A stretch of 64,000 nt of DNA from Epichloe hybrida (GCA_019022495.1 JAFEKR010000022.1:1-64000), one strand, 5' to 3'. Positions 46,621 through 58,869 are shown, counted from the first letter of the stretch. Notes: generated from the letters alone by a model not told the origin. Program-made: numbers and translations.

Positions 46621-47026
46621 TGACAATTCTGCCGGGGACGGGAAGAAAAGATGAGAAAAGAGGCGTTGTCGTGAAGTGGTGGGAAGAAGGATTGGCGATT
46701 GCCATGTTTTTCGATCGTGCGGCCTCCCTCCCGTTATCCTTCGGGTTATGAGCCCGGCTGTGAAGAAGGCAGCGTGGATAGCAAACTTGGACGATGCCGG
46801 ACATGCCGGCTTATCATGATTTGAGACCAAAATAGGGGAGGGATAGGCACCTCTTTAGAAAACAACCCCGGGGGGGGGGGGGGCACGGCGACCGCTTTTG
46901 CTGCAACAGTGCCAACAGATGCCTTCATTACATACATTTACGAGCTCTAGCTTCACCCCTAACTAACCAATCTACCCATCATACATGTACATACACATAT
47001 GCTGTCCATCTACCCAGATATCATCA
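46621..47026. other. Spacer between NIC96 and the 176-aa gene
   Basis: A 406-bp stretch with a G14 run at 46870-46883. It would contain the promoter of the 176-aa gene and the NIC96 3' UTR. Confidence 0.5.
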
Positions 47027-50000
47027 TTACTCCGCCGAGGCCCTCGCCAGCGCTTCGTGCACATGCGGCGGGAACCTATACCGCAACTGACTTGTATACG
47101 TCGTCAGATCCAACGTCATCTGCTTCAGCTGGTCCACCATCATTCTCCTCGTGCCCTCGTTCCCGCTAAACTGCCCATTCATGAGCTCCTCGCGCTGTCG
47201 TACACAGCAAATGATGGTCCAGAGGAGCAAGTTGGGGACGTTGATGGACACGGGCTGCGGGAGGCCCGAGAATTTGGACGCGCAGGCGCGGATGGTGCTC
47301 GCGTCCCCGGCTGCGTCGAGGGGCAGGATATCGAGGCTCTTGATTTTCTGGTCCCGGAGTTAGTTTCGTATTTCACACATTCACACAGACGAGGTAGTTG
47401 ATTTCCGCGTGTTTATTGTTATTAGATAGGGGGGGTGAAAGGGGGGTAAAGGGGGGGGTCGCGATGCAACACTTACATCCAGGCCTTGGGCCCATTGACC
47501 ACCCTCTACCACCAATTTCTTAATGGTGCTCATTTCCAGCAATACCCGGCACGCCACTTTGTTCTGGTCTTGGATCTTGCGGGAAAACATGGCGTCCCGC
47601 TCGTACATGGCCATCATGGTCTTGGCCAGCTCGACGGGGTCGTCGATGGACGCCAAGCTGAGGCTGCTTCCACCTTGCTGCTGCTGCTGCTGCTGTTGGG
47701 CGTCCACTTCGGCACCACCGGCTCTGGGTTTGACGGGCATGAGACGCATGGGGTCTTCGCCAATCTCCAACGAGATGGCTTCGCTGAGAGCGCGGCCGAC
47801 GATGGCGACCACTGTGTCGTACTCCCCGGCCAGGTGGTACAGGAGGACCGAGTCCGTGGTTCGCCCGCTCTCGTCGGCGAAGCTGGCGGCCTGCAGCGTC
47901 ACCGTGTTCACAAAGTCCGTCTCTTCGTCGAGGCCGATGAGAGACCCGCGCTCCTCAATGACGCCGCGGATGGCACGTCCGTCGGGTCGGATGTCGCCAA
48001 TGAGCTTGCTGAACTCGCGCGTCTCGAGAACCAACTCGCGCAGTGCCTCGTGGCAGAGGCTGCTCTGGCGCCGACCTGCTTCTCCGCCAAGATCCTGGTT
48101 GAGGCAGATGAGCGTGAGATAGTCGACGGCCGAAACCACATCAGCGGCGCGGAAGTCTCTGGTGTAGTAGCCAATCATGCGGCCAAAGTTGATTTGGGGA
48201 AGGTTCTTGGCGCTGTAGCTGCGAAGATCGTTTGGCGCCGACATTGGATCGCTCGGACGCAAGAGTCCGTAGTACGCCAGGGCCAGGGCAAAATGCACGG
48301 CATCGACGTAGGAAAAGGGGTATAGGTAGGCAACGGCGTCCTCGAACATGCCGGCAAGGATCTGCAGGTAGAAGAACATGCCAAAGCTGCCGCTGGTGGT
48401 GTCTTCGGATGTCGACTTGGGGAAGTGCTTGAGCCCGATTTCCCGAATGCTCGATTGCAGCTCCGCCAGACCGAAGGATTCTCCCGCCATCTCGATGGTC
48501 TTGTCTCCTTCTCTGGCGAGGTTGAATTGCAGCCAGATCCAGTCGTTGATGTCGGTGTTCAGGCCGTCTAGATTGCGGTTGCTGAGCTCGATTCGCCCAA
48601 TCACCTTGTATGAGGCCATGCGGAACGGATCGATGGAGTTTTCGGGCGCATTCCTCGAGCGCTGGATGTATTCGTTGGTGCAGCGGTCAAGCAGCTTCCT
48701 GTTGGTTATCCTGCGGTCCTCGCTGGCTGCGTAGTTGTTGAGATAGGTGGCAAATGTGCGATCGATGCCTCTGAAGTGGTTGCTATTGTCGTTGACGTAC
48801 TGCGCAGCCTCGTTCACATGCCCGGATCGGAGCAGGTAGAAGACGACGGCCCACACAAACTCACCCTGAATCTGCTGCAGCTCCGTGTTGTCCGGCACCA
48901 GATCCTTCCGGGCAGAGCGCAGTCGGATGTAAGCCTTGATCTTGCTCGTGATATCTGGCAGCCCACCAAGCTTGGCTTCATGTGGGTGCTTCGCAATCAG
49001 AGACTCCACCTCTCGCAGGAACTGCCTCTCCAGGAACGCGGTAGACCCGTGGAGGATTCGTTTTCTCATCTCAACGGAAGGCGCAGAGTTGGGGTTCTCG
49101 TCCAAGTACATGGCGGCATACTGTCGTTCCTTGGCTGTAGCACTGTTGATGGTGGTCTCTGCCTCGGCATCTTCGCCCACAATCTCAATCATGACGCGAT
49201 ACGCCTCGACCACGTGCGGCGCATGATGCTCGTGAGATTTGTGTTCCACCTCGCCCAATTCCGCAAGAATGGGGTACGGCCGCCTCATCACACGGGCAAT
49301 GTTGAGCGTGCGAACCTTCTCCGCCAACTTGGCCTGCCGCTCACGCAGGACATTGTCTTCGGTGGCGCCTCTCGACTTGAGCGTCCCGGTATCAGCAGAG
49401 CGATCCACGTCCGTAAACTCTGGCTGGTGGTGAGTGCCAATGCGGCTGGGCGTGCCAATCACTGATCGCTGAAGCATGGAGGCTCCCAGCACGCTGTTTC
49501 TGCCCGTTCGCGCCGGCGCATGCGACTTTCTTCGGGAACGTCCGAAGCCACCTTGGGATTCGCGAGCCGCCGCAGCTGAGTCTTGGCGAGGTTTGATACC
49601 GAAATGTTGGTAGATGCGCCTGCGTTGGGCGTCCCACTCCATGGCCACGTTGTCCTCGAGGAAGTTATCAAAGTCGCGAACGGACCGTTCCAAGCCGTCC
49701 GAGATCATGTCGAGCGTTGTCTTTGTTTGCAAATTGGACAGGTATGTCTCGACATCGATCTCGCTCGGGGCATATCCGTGAGTGCGCTCAACTCGGCCTC
49801 CCTGGACATCCAGCATGCCGAGATCCTTGGCAGCTGTGCTAGGATCGACTCCGGACGCAGCAAGAAGATAGTGAGCCTTGCCGTCAAGGGGCTTCTCATT
49901 CTGCTTCGACTGGAGCTTTCGTAGCCGGTGTCTCAAATCACCCAGGCCGAGCTCCAGACTGGGCAGATCTTCCATGTTCGTCTTGATGCCGCCGTCCTTT

Positions 50001-50288
50001 TGGGTTTTGGCAAACAAGCTGTCGAAGTAGGCTCCGGCGGGTTGCTGAGGCTGAGCATTCTGGGGTTGTGCCATCTGAGTTGATGCGCCCCAGAGACTGC
50101 CAGCCGGGATTCCGGGGTTTTGTTGAGGCTGTTGTGCAGTATTGGCGGCGGCCATTGTCGACCCGAACAGAGAGGGCTTCGCAGTCGTTCCACTCAAACC
50201 ACCTGCCTGCTGTGTCGTCGTAGCTCCGCCAAACGGGGAACTAGCCGTCGATGCTCCAAAAAGCGATGGCTTCTGTTGTTGTTGTTGT

Positions 50289-50321
<33 letters not shown>

Positions 50322-50578
50322 CCTTGAGGCTGCGATCCAAACAGCCCGCCTCCTGTCGCACCCGTCGTCTGATTCTGTGTGGATTGTCCAAACAGCCCAC
50401 CACCAAGAGTTCCCGTTTGTTGGCCTCCCCCAAACAATCCTCCCGCCGCGGGCTTATTCTGTTGCTGAGCACCGCCGAACAGCCCACCGCCAGATTGAGC
50501 CTGCTGCTGGTTCTGCGTAGGTTGTCCGAACAGCGAAGAGCCGCCTCCGCCAGCAGTAGACTGCCCGAATATCGACAT
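47027..50578 (-). CDS. NIC96: Nucleoporin NIC96/Nup93 with FG-repeat N terminus
   Basis: Exons: 50578-47477 and 47347-47027, with a 129-nt intron (47348-47476; GTAAGT, CTAAC, CCAG). About 1140 aa from [11 protein letters not shown]. Residues 1-220 carry repeated GLFG/SLFG units and a polyglutamine run of about 16 (50271-50320, CAA/CAG). [14 protein letters not shown] and coiled-coil-forming helices (to about 420) follow, then the alpha-solenoid scaffold, with [30 protein letters not shown] and [20 protein letters not shown]. The last exon gives [18 protein letters not shown] and a helical tail. Nic96 anchors the inner-ring scaffold of the nuclear pore and recruits the Nsp1-Nup49-Nup57 complex. 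No stop or intron separates the FG head from the scaffold. Confidence 0.94.
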
Positions 50579-51319
50579 GATGCCCCTGGTGTCTGGCCGT
50601 CCTTCGAGAGCTGTTTTCGGTTTTCGAAAGGAGGGAGAAGGGAGGGGGGGGGGGGGGCACGAAATTTTGGCTGGCCAAAAGCAATCGATCAATCGACGCG
50701 ATTAGGAGAGAGGGCGTCGCTCGCAGGTGTGTGTGAGATTCGAGATGCTGCGAAATATTTCACCACGCTGGGCGATGGACACAAGCAAGCTGGATTGGTT
50801 TTGTTATTTTTCAAGAAGCTTGAGAAGCTCGAGCCAATAGCAATGAGCAATGAGCGTGGGTGGATGTCAGTGGTGTTGTGTCAGGCACCGAGTCCCACTT
50901 TTTTATTTATCCCGTTAATAATAATAGATGTCAGCTCAAGTTGTGAGCAGGTGGGCAAATCTCCTTTCGCTGATGAGAATCACACTGAGCTCTCCGTCAA
51001 AGTTCGTCTTCGGCTCGATCATAAAGTTCAAGCTAGTACGGGGGTTTGGGTCAATCGAGCAAGGATTGAGATGCCGAATATTGACATGTGCGACCTTGCC
51101 TTGCCATATTAAATTTGCCACATCTATCCTACCTCCCCTATATTGAAGCGGCATTGAAGCGACATGAATGTGCACAATGTGATCAAAGTTGATGCCCGGA
51201 ATCGTGATGCCAGCCTACATTCCAGTACCATGCCCCTTCTTTTCCCCGCTCATCCAAATGCGAAACTACGGAAAACACGTCTTTTTTTTTTTTTTTTCAT
51301 CACGAACCACATCATCTGC
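50579..51319. other. Intergenic region upstream of NIC96
   Basis: A 741-bp stretch. It has a G14 run (50644-50657; C14 in the NIC96 leader) and a T16 run at about 51282-51298 beside the kinase stop. No gene is seen. Confidence 0.55.
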
Positions 51320-53613
51320 CTAGGCGTCTCCGCCATGCTCGCCAGCCCAATTCGCCAAAGCGCGATCAATCTTCTTGCGGTACAACTGCTGCGACTGGCA
51401 CATCTCCAGGAAGACTCCATACTTGGCATTGAGCAGTCTCCTTTCGCCCTGGTCAGTTCCCGGTTCTACCAGACGACCGCGCTTGCTCATTCGATCCATA
51501 ATATCCCAGAGAGTCTCAGGCTCGGATCCCTCCTCTCTGTTGTGACTAGCTGCTTTGGCTCCCAGCATGGCTGCGCCGTGCACGACAGCGGCATGGACAT
51601 ATCGTGGAATGAGCACTGGCATGTTGCAAGTTGTGGCGAGGAGGTTCATCAGAACCGGGTTCTGACACTGTGATCCGGACATGAAGATGGAGGAAATTTC
51701 GTGGCCTGACTTGTTCATCTGCTCAATGATCTGGCGGGTCTGCATGGCAATGAATTCCATGGTGGCGTAGTACCAGAGAGCCATATTATCGGTACTCTTG
51801 TCGCTGTCCAGCCCGATCATGGTGCCTTTCATGTTGGGGTCAGCGATGGGCGATCGATTACCCCACAAGTCGCCGTGGAAGAAGTGGTGACGGCCGAGGT
51901 AGGAGATCCCTGGTGCATCCTGCTTCCCGACCATGTACTCGAGATGGGCGTTTAAGAAGTCGTAAATGTGCTTGTCTTCAGCCTTGGCGAGCGCGCACGT
52001 CTCGTTGTACGCGGGGTGGATGTCGAGCATGTGCCGCAGGAGCTCACCAGTGGCGGATTGACCACCCTCGGCAAGCCAATAGCCAGGAAGCAAAACGTCG
52101 CGGTACGGGCCCCAGACACCAGGAACAAACACAGGATCCTTGGACATGGCCAGGTGACACGTCGATGTACCGGCAACGGCCGCCAGACGCGTGAACGCTT
52201 GCGACAAGTCGTTGTGAGGCACGTTGGCGTTGAGCTCATCGTCTCCGAGGTCGACTTTGGCCCCAACAGTACCGATCCATCCAGCGTAGGCGTCAATGAC
52301 ACCGCTTCCTACGGCAATTCCCATGGGAAGACCGAGCTGATAGGCAGCTTGGCGGCTCAGAGTTCCAACCGATTCACCAGCACTGTAATACTTTCCATTC
52401 TGTGAGCAGCGCGTTAGTATTCGGGTTTCGAAGAGCAGATGCGGCGTACTACGGGCAGTCAGTTCTTACCACACCGTGAACACCACCCATTCTCTCGAAG
52501 TTGTCCTTGGCTAGGTCACTGAGGCCAATGGTTTCGAAAAAGTCTTCCTGCCAGCCCTTGTCACTGTTGTCTACGCCAACGGGAACGTAGCCTTGCTTGC
52601 AGACAGTGCTGCAAAAGCTACGAGCCTCATTACCAGTAGCCAGGTGAGTGAGAGCATCGCCCAAATCATAGAATTTGCAGCGAGCAAATTGCTCGGCAGG
52701 CATGTTGTTCTTAAGCCAGAGGATCTTGGGTATCTCCATTTCGATGCTCATCTTGCCGCCCACATATTTGAGGAGCTTATGCTTTGAGTCATTGATCAAC
52801 TCGGTCTCATCCACGGGTCTGTGGTCGAGCCAGAGAATAACGTTGCGATCGTGGCCATCGTTGGCAAAATCGGGGCCAGTGACCGCGACAGGCTCATCCG
52901 TGTCGGTAGAAAAGACAGCGAGGGAGCAGGTAGCATCGAAACCGATACCTTTGATGTGGCTTGGATCGACATTGGACTCGCTGACAACACGACGGACACA
53001 TTCGCAAATGCACTGCCAAATGTCGGTGGTCGATTGTTCCTGGAAAGAATTGCACGGTTAGGATACAGTGAAGTCTGAGCATATGAGAAAGACCATATGA
53101 TACTGCATGTTCTCGCACATACATAGTATCCCGTCTCGGGTTGCCATAATTTGATATTCTCAGACGCGAGCGCCTTGATGTCACCTGTCTCATCAATGAT
53201 ACAGGCACGAGCAGAGCCGGTACCAACGTCTACGCCGATATAGAAGTCCTAGCAGATGAAAAGTAGTTCAACGTCAGCCAATTGCATTTTCTAAGCTCAA
53301 TGCTCCCCGTCCATGAGCTCAAGATGGCTCTATGACAACCAAGCACCTCTTTCAACTACTCGAAATGTTTGTGTTGGCGGGGGTGGCAAATACCGAGACA
53401 TTGGGGGGCCTGGACAAGGGGGGTAAACCGTCAGTATTCATCGTCCGTGTCGTAGCAAGATCCATGTTGCAATCGGATCAAGGAGGTTTGGGCAAAGAAA
53501 AAAAAAAGGGGGGGGGGGACCAGCTCGGAAAGAATTTTGGAGAGACAGTAAAATCCGCCGTCCAGAGGGTGGACTCACTCCATAGGCTTGATGGGCTTGT
53601 GGTGAGCGAACAT
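51320..53613 (-). CDS. FGGY-family carbohydrate kinase (ribulokinase-like)
   Basis: Exons: 53613-53579, 53409-53394 (16 nt), 53248-53123, 53039-52470 and 52399-51320; 608 aa. The exon lengths sum to a multiple of three and restore MEPPNVS-DFYIGVDVGTGSARA. Introns 1 and 2 have strong branch sites (TACTGAC, GGCTGACG). Family features: phosphate-1 loop GVDVGTGSARA near residue 20; IKGIGFDATCSLAVF; NVILWLDHRPVDE; the sugar-binding area with WLKNNMP; AVGSGVIDAYAGWIGT; and the ATP-side IFMSGSQCQNPVLMN and HAAVVHGAAMLGA. It matches the yeast YDR109C/human FGGY group, for which D-ribulose phosphorylation has been shown in human and is inferred here. It is longer than bacterial AraB, as usual for fungi. 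Confidence 0.92.
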
Positions 53614-53772
53614 GATTGTCCCGTTCGGTTGAGCTCCCAAGCTCAACGTAAGCTTCAGCTACAATTCTCGGCGGGAGATCGGTGGCGTTTGCAGAAATGT
53701 GTCTCTGCAATTCGAGGCGCCTTTACGGGATGTTCGGATGCTCAAAGATGGTGCAGGTAAGGTAAGTGAGCC

Positions 53773-53826
53773 GTGGTGTGTGTGGTGTGTGTGGTGTGTG
53801 TGTGTGGTGTGTGGTATGTGGTGTGG
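53773..53826. repeat. (TG)n-rich microsatellite
   Basis: An imperfect run of GTGTG and GTGGTGTG units about 54 bp long, upstream of the FGGY kinase start. Confidence 0.9.
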
Positions 53827-54347
53827 CCGAATGCAGCTGTCTTGTCTCTGCGGCTTGCTGAACAACGAATTGGACCGACAATTCGGAGTATTGACGATGA
53901 ATGGGGGAAGAAACAAAGAGTGACGAAGGCAGTTTTCTCGTGGCGGCGACAACCTGGATGCACGAGACTTAAAAAAGTTAAGAGGAGTCGAGCCTTGGCT
54001 CTTTTTTGGGTCTTGTCTGGGATCTGCGCGAGCTCTTGGCGTTGTGGAGGACGATGACGGCAGTGGACATGATGGACGGATTGTTCGACTCCACTCACTT
54101 GATGTGATGATAGGATACATAATCCGTACAACCAACCCCTACTGCACGGAGTATGTGCACACTCTGGACACGCCCCGCGGCTCGCATCTGGGGGCATCTG
54201 GAGGGGGACAGTGGCAGCGGGGCTCCAGTGGTTCAAATGCACCGGGCCCGCTGCCGCCGATTGCGGCACGCTCAACTGCCCCTTGTCTTGCAGAGTACGG
54301 ACTTATTTACAGTATTACTCGCTGCAACATGAATTCATCCACATACT

Positions 54348-54382
<35 letters not shown>
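54348..54382. repeat. Five-copy 7-bp minisatellite (CACCGCC)
   Basis: Five perfect, contiguous copies of CACCGCC, followed by CTTGC. Not in a coding region. Confidence 0.95.
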
Positions 54383-54383
<1 letters not shown>

Positions 54384-54860
54384 TTGCAGCAACTAACCCA
54401 TAATAATGTCGTTCCGTCAGGACGCTCTTGCACGATCGGCACGCGAGGCGGACCTTGACGGACGGATACATGCTGTCGGATATCGCAGCCTCATATCTTG
54501 GGCATCAATGACTTTCCCCCCCACCAAGAGAACATGTCAGTCAGTCAGTCATTTTCGACCAGGTGCATAAATGAGGGCTTTACACTGTCGGCAATGGAAA
54601 TAATCTGGCATGCATTCAACAGAGGAGACATGACGACGGTGTTACCAGCTGGCAGGCAGGTTGACTTGATCAGGCAAGCAGAAATGCAATAATACAGTGG
54701 CAGTTCTTCGGTAGCATAGCATACTACATACAAGCTACCACATGAATCATGCAAAGTTCAACAAAGCGAAATAACCACATGCTATGCTATCATCAGCCTC
54801 ATCCCAACTCATCAGACGTCATGAAACTTCGTTGCAGGAGAAAAAAGTCCCCGCGGGCAT

Positions 54861-57693
54861 TTACTGTTCCTCGTGTGCGGCCTCGCTGTGCCGACTATCT
54901 ACTAATATGACGACGGTGATGGTGGCGGCGTATGCTTCTCGAATGGCGCAGGACATGCTGTGACCGTTAGCGAGACTATGGCTCGGGTGTCGAATGTGAA
55001 TGGGCAAGACGGTGAAGTGCATGGTTGAGGAGTGAGGGCAGAACAAGAAACACGCACCAAGTCTTCCGTATATCAGCCACCACCGCGCTCAGCCCCCAGT
55101 GAGAGCACCACGCCCTCGCCAACACCTCATTGTCCGCCACACCATACGCCTCCACGACCAGGACCTTCTCCTCGTCGCCGTCCTCGTCGTCGATAAAGTC
55201 CAGCTCGTCGTTGAAGCCCATGTTGTACAGCGGCGGCGCGGGACTCGAGCGCGCGCTCGCAGAGACGCCATCCCGCAACCTCTTGTAATAGAGGCCGCCC
55301 CAGTCTCGCACCCTGACCACCTCGTCTGCCTTGACGACTCTGTATATGTAGTCAAAGAAGAGCGGGTGTGGGGCCTGCGAGCACGGCCAGCCCATGACAA
55401 AGTTGACGTCGTACATGAGCCGTAGGGGCCACGATACACCGTCTATGGCGAATTGAACGGTTGCGTCAAAGAGGCGCGGTCCGTTGACGTACGTGTCTTC
55501 TGCCATGGTGACGACGGGCTTGAATCCCACGAGCTCGATGCGGACGGTGTCGACGGCGAAGCTGTCCTCGTCGGGCACAACGAGCGTGTAATCTAGTACG
55601 GGGTAAGCCTGCGCCGCTGGGCCGAGACAGTCGGATCGTTCCGCCATGCTTTCCACGTCTTCGGTTCCAAGTCTTCGCTCTTGGTGTTTGGGACGCCGTG
55701 TGCGGACACGCGCGATTTGAGAACGGCCTAGGTCCGAAGTCGGTCGGCAGGGGCCGATCCAGCCTGCCACAGCGTGGCACGTAGGCGCGAGAACCTTCCC
55801 AACTATGCAAGCTGCTGACCAGTAGGTATGACTATTACGATACTGGAAGCCGCTTTGGGGGTGCGTGTGCGAGAGCAGCGCGAGATTGTCGGTTGCCTGG
55901 TCTGGATCTAGATCGATGAGCGTGTTCATAATAAGAAAGGGGAACGTGGGCTACATATTTCTCAGCATCGAGTCAGTCTTTGTGATGTCCTGAACTTGGG
56001 GGGAAAAAGGGGGGGGGAAAGACGGCGACAGGATGTCAACGGGGCACAACATACGCCAGGCAAAACAAGACCGCTGAAAAACGCAAATGCATCCGAGCTT
56101 ATAGAGTCCAGCCGGGATTCCTCGTCATGCAGCCGGAGGTTCTCCATGGTGCTGTTCAAGTTCGGCCACTTCATGGCCTGCGCGAACTTTTTCAGAACCT
56201 TGACTTGTCTCTTTTTGAGCTTATATCGGAGGTTCGCTGGTCGTATGTTAGCAAAGGGCATAAAGCCGAAGTAAACCTCGATTTAGGAAGCAAATGTTGG
56301 GGGGGGGAAGAGCAAAGGAGGAGAAGGGAGGAAATTCGCAACGGCCAAGGCCCAACATACTCTGCTCAGCCGTCCCCCCAAACCCATCAATTCTCACGTT
56401 CTCCCTCCACCTCCTCGCCAAAGCCAGGTTCCACCGTATCGTCGGCGGAATCTGCCCCAGCAGCTTTTCCTTGGCCCACTCCCCATGCTGCCGCGAGTGA
56501 ATTCGCATGTCCAGCTCAAGACTCAGCAGGAGCTGATGGAAAAACTTGCGGTACACCTCCGGATTCACAAACTCCGAGTTGAAGATGAACCTCGTGACAA
56601 CCTGATTCTTGGCCTCGGTGAAATCAATCCAGTCTGGGCGGGACAAAACCAGTAGCAGGTCCGTGATTTGCTTGTCCAGCGTTCGATGGGGGTTCAGGAT
56701 GCGGTCAGGGTCGCGGAGGATTCGCTTGTACAGGATGCGGTAGAGGAGGTTCTCATCGTCGTCTTCCAGGCCGGCCTGGAGTTCTCGCAGGCGCTCCATG
56801 ATGCGGTAAAGATCCATCGTTCGAGGGACCACGCCAGAGTCACGGAGGGCAATGGTGGGGGGGAGGGAGCTGCTCATGGAGACCCATTGGTTTAGGGTTA
56901 TGGTTCCGGGGCGCTCGCCGTAGAGGAACGCGCAGCTGGGTTGTTCGAGGGTTTCCCATGCGTAATATGCTCGCCCTGTACCCTGGAGTCGCAGTGTCAT
57001 GAGGGGGGTCATGGAGTCGTGGATGCTGGCGCCGTCGGTGTCGTCGGCGTTGGCACTGGATGTAGTTGTGTATAGAGCGTAGTAGTGCTCCGGGGCATGG
57101 GGGATGGGCCTCTTGTATCCTTTGTAAACGGGTGCTCCTCGAGCAATGAGTTCCATGGCATAAGGAGGCGGCAGGTCCTCCTCGTTGGACAATCCTGGCG
57201 GAGGCCACTGCGTCAAGGCCGGCGGCTCAGGAGTTTCCAACCGGTTCTTCTGCCTGGCCCCGGGGCTATCCATCTCGTCTTCCTGCTCCAGCGGTTTCGG
57301 CCGTCTCGGCCGCCTGCGAGTAGATTTTGGCCAATTATCTATCGGCTGGACTACCGATTTCATCGTCCGGCTTTTTTTGCGTGGGATTGGAATATTTTCT
57401 TGGTCCACTCTTCGTGGCGTGCCACTACTGCCATCGCCATACGCTCGTCTAGAGTGATCTCCCCCATTGAGAGCACTTTTTCTGGTCTTTTGCTTGACTT
57501 TCACCGGCGGGATCTCTTCGATGACCTGTCTCGACGCCTTGGATTTCAGCTTGGTCTTGTCCTCGGTCGACGAAGAGCTATTGTCGCGATCTCGAAACAC
57601 CTTCTCCTTGGCCCGTGACGCGAAGCTCTTGGCGCGTAGGATGCCGCCAAAAATACCCTTCTTTTTCTTTTTAATATGCTTTTCGTCGTCCAT
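54861..57693 (-). CDS. Uncharacterised 834-aa fungal protein
   Basis: Exons: 57693-56361, 56236-56055, 55950-55058 and 54957-54861; introns 56237-56360 (TGCTAAC branch), 55951-56054 and 54958-55057 (GCTAAC). The lengths sum to a multiple of three and the frame stays open throughout, so the model is solid. The N terminus is very basic (MDDEKHIKKKKKGIFGG, then RAKSFASRAKEKVFRD) and the first 180 residues are disordered. From about 200 the chain looks folded: HAPEHYYALYTTTSS, LQGTGRAYYAWETLEQPSCA, MERLRELQAGLEDDDENLLY, RKFFHQLLLSLELDMRIHS, KLLGQIPPTIRWNLALARR. Later come DAFAFFSGLVLPGPTFPFL and NSHTYWSAACIVGKVLAP. No named domain, signal peptide or clear membrane helix is recognised. The C-terminal choice (donor GTGCGT) gives the end REAYAATITVVILVDSRHSE. 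Confidence 0.8.
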
Positions 57694-58481
57694 GTTGACA
57701 TCGAAGCGTCGGTCAGCTCCCGGCTACTTTGGTGTAAATTGTTTTCCCCAGTCTCAGCGCGCGCGCCGTGGCGGTGTGGTGAGAGTGATGGCGGATCGTA
57801 CTCGCCGCCTCCGTTGCGCTTCAAGAGCTCGAGACCGCAGGCACGGCATGTGAGGACGCCTCCCAAAGCAGAAAGACCGTATATCTGTTCTTCTTAGACA
57901 CGGCGCCTGCGATGACCGCGTGTTCAGAAACACACGACGATTTCGTCTGATACCTCGATTGACCGAAAGAAGCGCCTGTAATCCGGACAGCGTGGCACCC
58001 TTCGTCCTGTGGTGCCCAGATGGCCTTGTTGCATTCATTACCTTTCCTTGCTGCGCATCCAATGCCCGACCTCATGGTCCAACTCCCCGCCCCGAATCAC
58101 CGCTTTGCGGCGCAGGGATTCACACCCGAATGAGGGGCGCAGGTTGTGTGACAATGAGTTGCAAACGCGACAATGCCTCGGGTGCACTCATTGAAGCTCT
58201 CGTCCGTGCCGAGTCAATAGAAAAGGCCCTGCTGCTGTTAAAGAAAGGAGCGGCGCGGGAAGAACAATCTAGGCGGTCAGAAGGGGAAATATGACTTCAA
58301 ACAAGACCGACCACCTGCTCTCCACCCGCTTCGCAAAATGTACATGCAAATCAATGCAGGGAGGGCGGCGAAGGCTACATGTTTGTTGGATGGCCCCGAG
58401 AGGGATCAGATGTCGGATTCCGCGGCCTGCAGGAAGGAGGCTGGGTTTGGGCCGCCGGCGTCCAATCACGGCGTCGACATG

Positions 58482-58528
58482 CACCAAGTCCCATGCACCA
58501 AGTCCCATTCACCAAGTCCCATGCACCA
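58482..58528. repeat. 14-bp tandem repeat (CACCAAGTCCCATG)
   Basis: Three full copies (58482, 58496, 58510; the second ends ATT) and a partial fourth (CACCA). Confidence 0.92.
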
Positions 58529-58530
58529 CA

Positions 58531-58573
58531 CACGGAGCACAATGTACGGACTACATTGTGCATATGCTCCGTG
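58531..58573. repeat. Inverted repeat, potential hairpin or cruciform
   Basis: Inner arms GCACAATGTA (58537-58546) and TACATTGTGC (58552-58561) are perfect with a 5-nt loop CGGAC. Outer arms CACGGAGC (58531-58538) and GCTCCGTG (58566-58573) extend it, with a small ATAT bulge on one side. Confidence 0.85.
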
Positions 58574-58869
58574 CATGACGGGGAGGATCCCCCGCCGACA
58601 CACTTCTATTAATACCGAGTGCCAGTTGACTCTTTTTGCGGCGCCACCAGTGCTGGATCGTGTCACTGTAGTGGCCCAACCGTTCAATTGGCTGGTAGAA
58701 GCAGATGTACAGATTAGCTATGGCTCAGACAAGTCACCATCAAGAACCGTCCACCTTCCGCGACAACCTCTACATCCAGAAACTCTCCACCACGGGCAAT
58801 TCACGTGAGTGCTATTGCTATTACTCCAACTCAAGAAATCAATGCGGCACGCAGCTTCGCCGACTTGAA

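Larger units (their letters stand above)
53614..54860. other. Spacer with TG microsatellite and CACCGCC repeat
   Basis: A 1247-bp stretch without a gene. It contains a GTGTGGTG-type tract at 53773-53826 and five perfect 7-bp CACCGCC units at 54348-54382. The first part holds the kinase promoter. Confidence 0.6.
57694..58869. other. Spacer with 14-bp repeats and an inverted repeat
   Basis: An 1176-bp stretch between VTC4 and the 834-aa gene. No gene is supported. It holds the tandem CACCAAGTCCCATG repeat (58482-58528) and the adjoining inverted repeat (58531-58573). Confidence 0.55.

Noticed and set aside
47486..48325. 279-codon plus-strand frame opposite NIC96
   Set aside because: Antisense shadow of a confidently identified coding exon.
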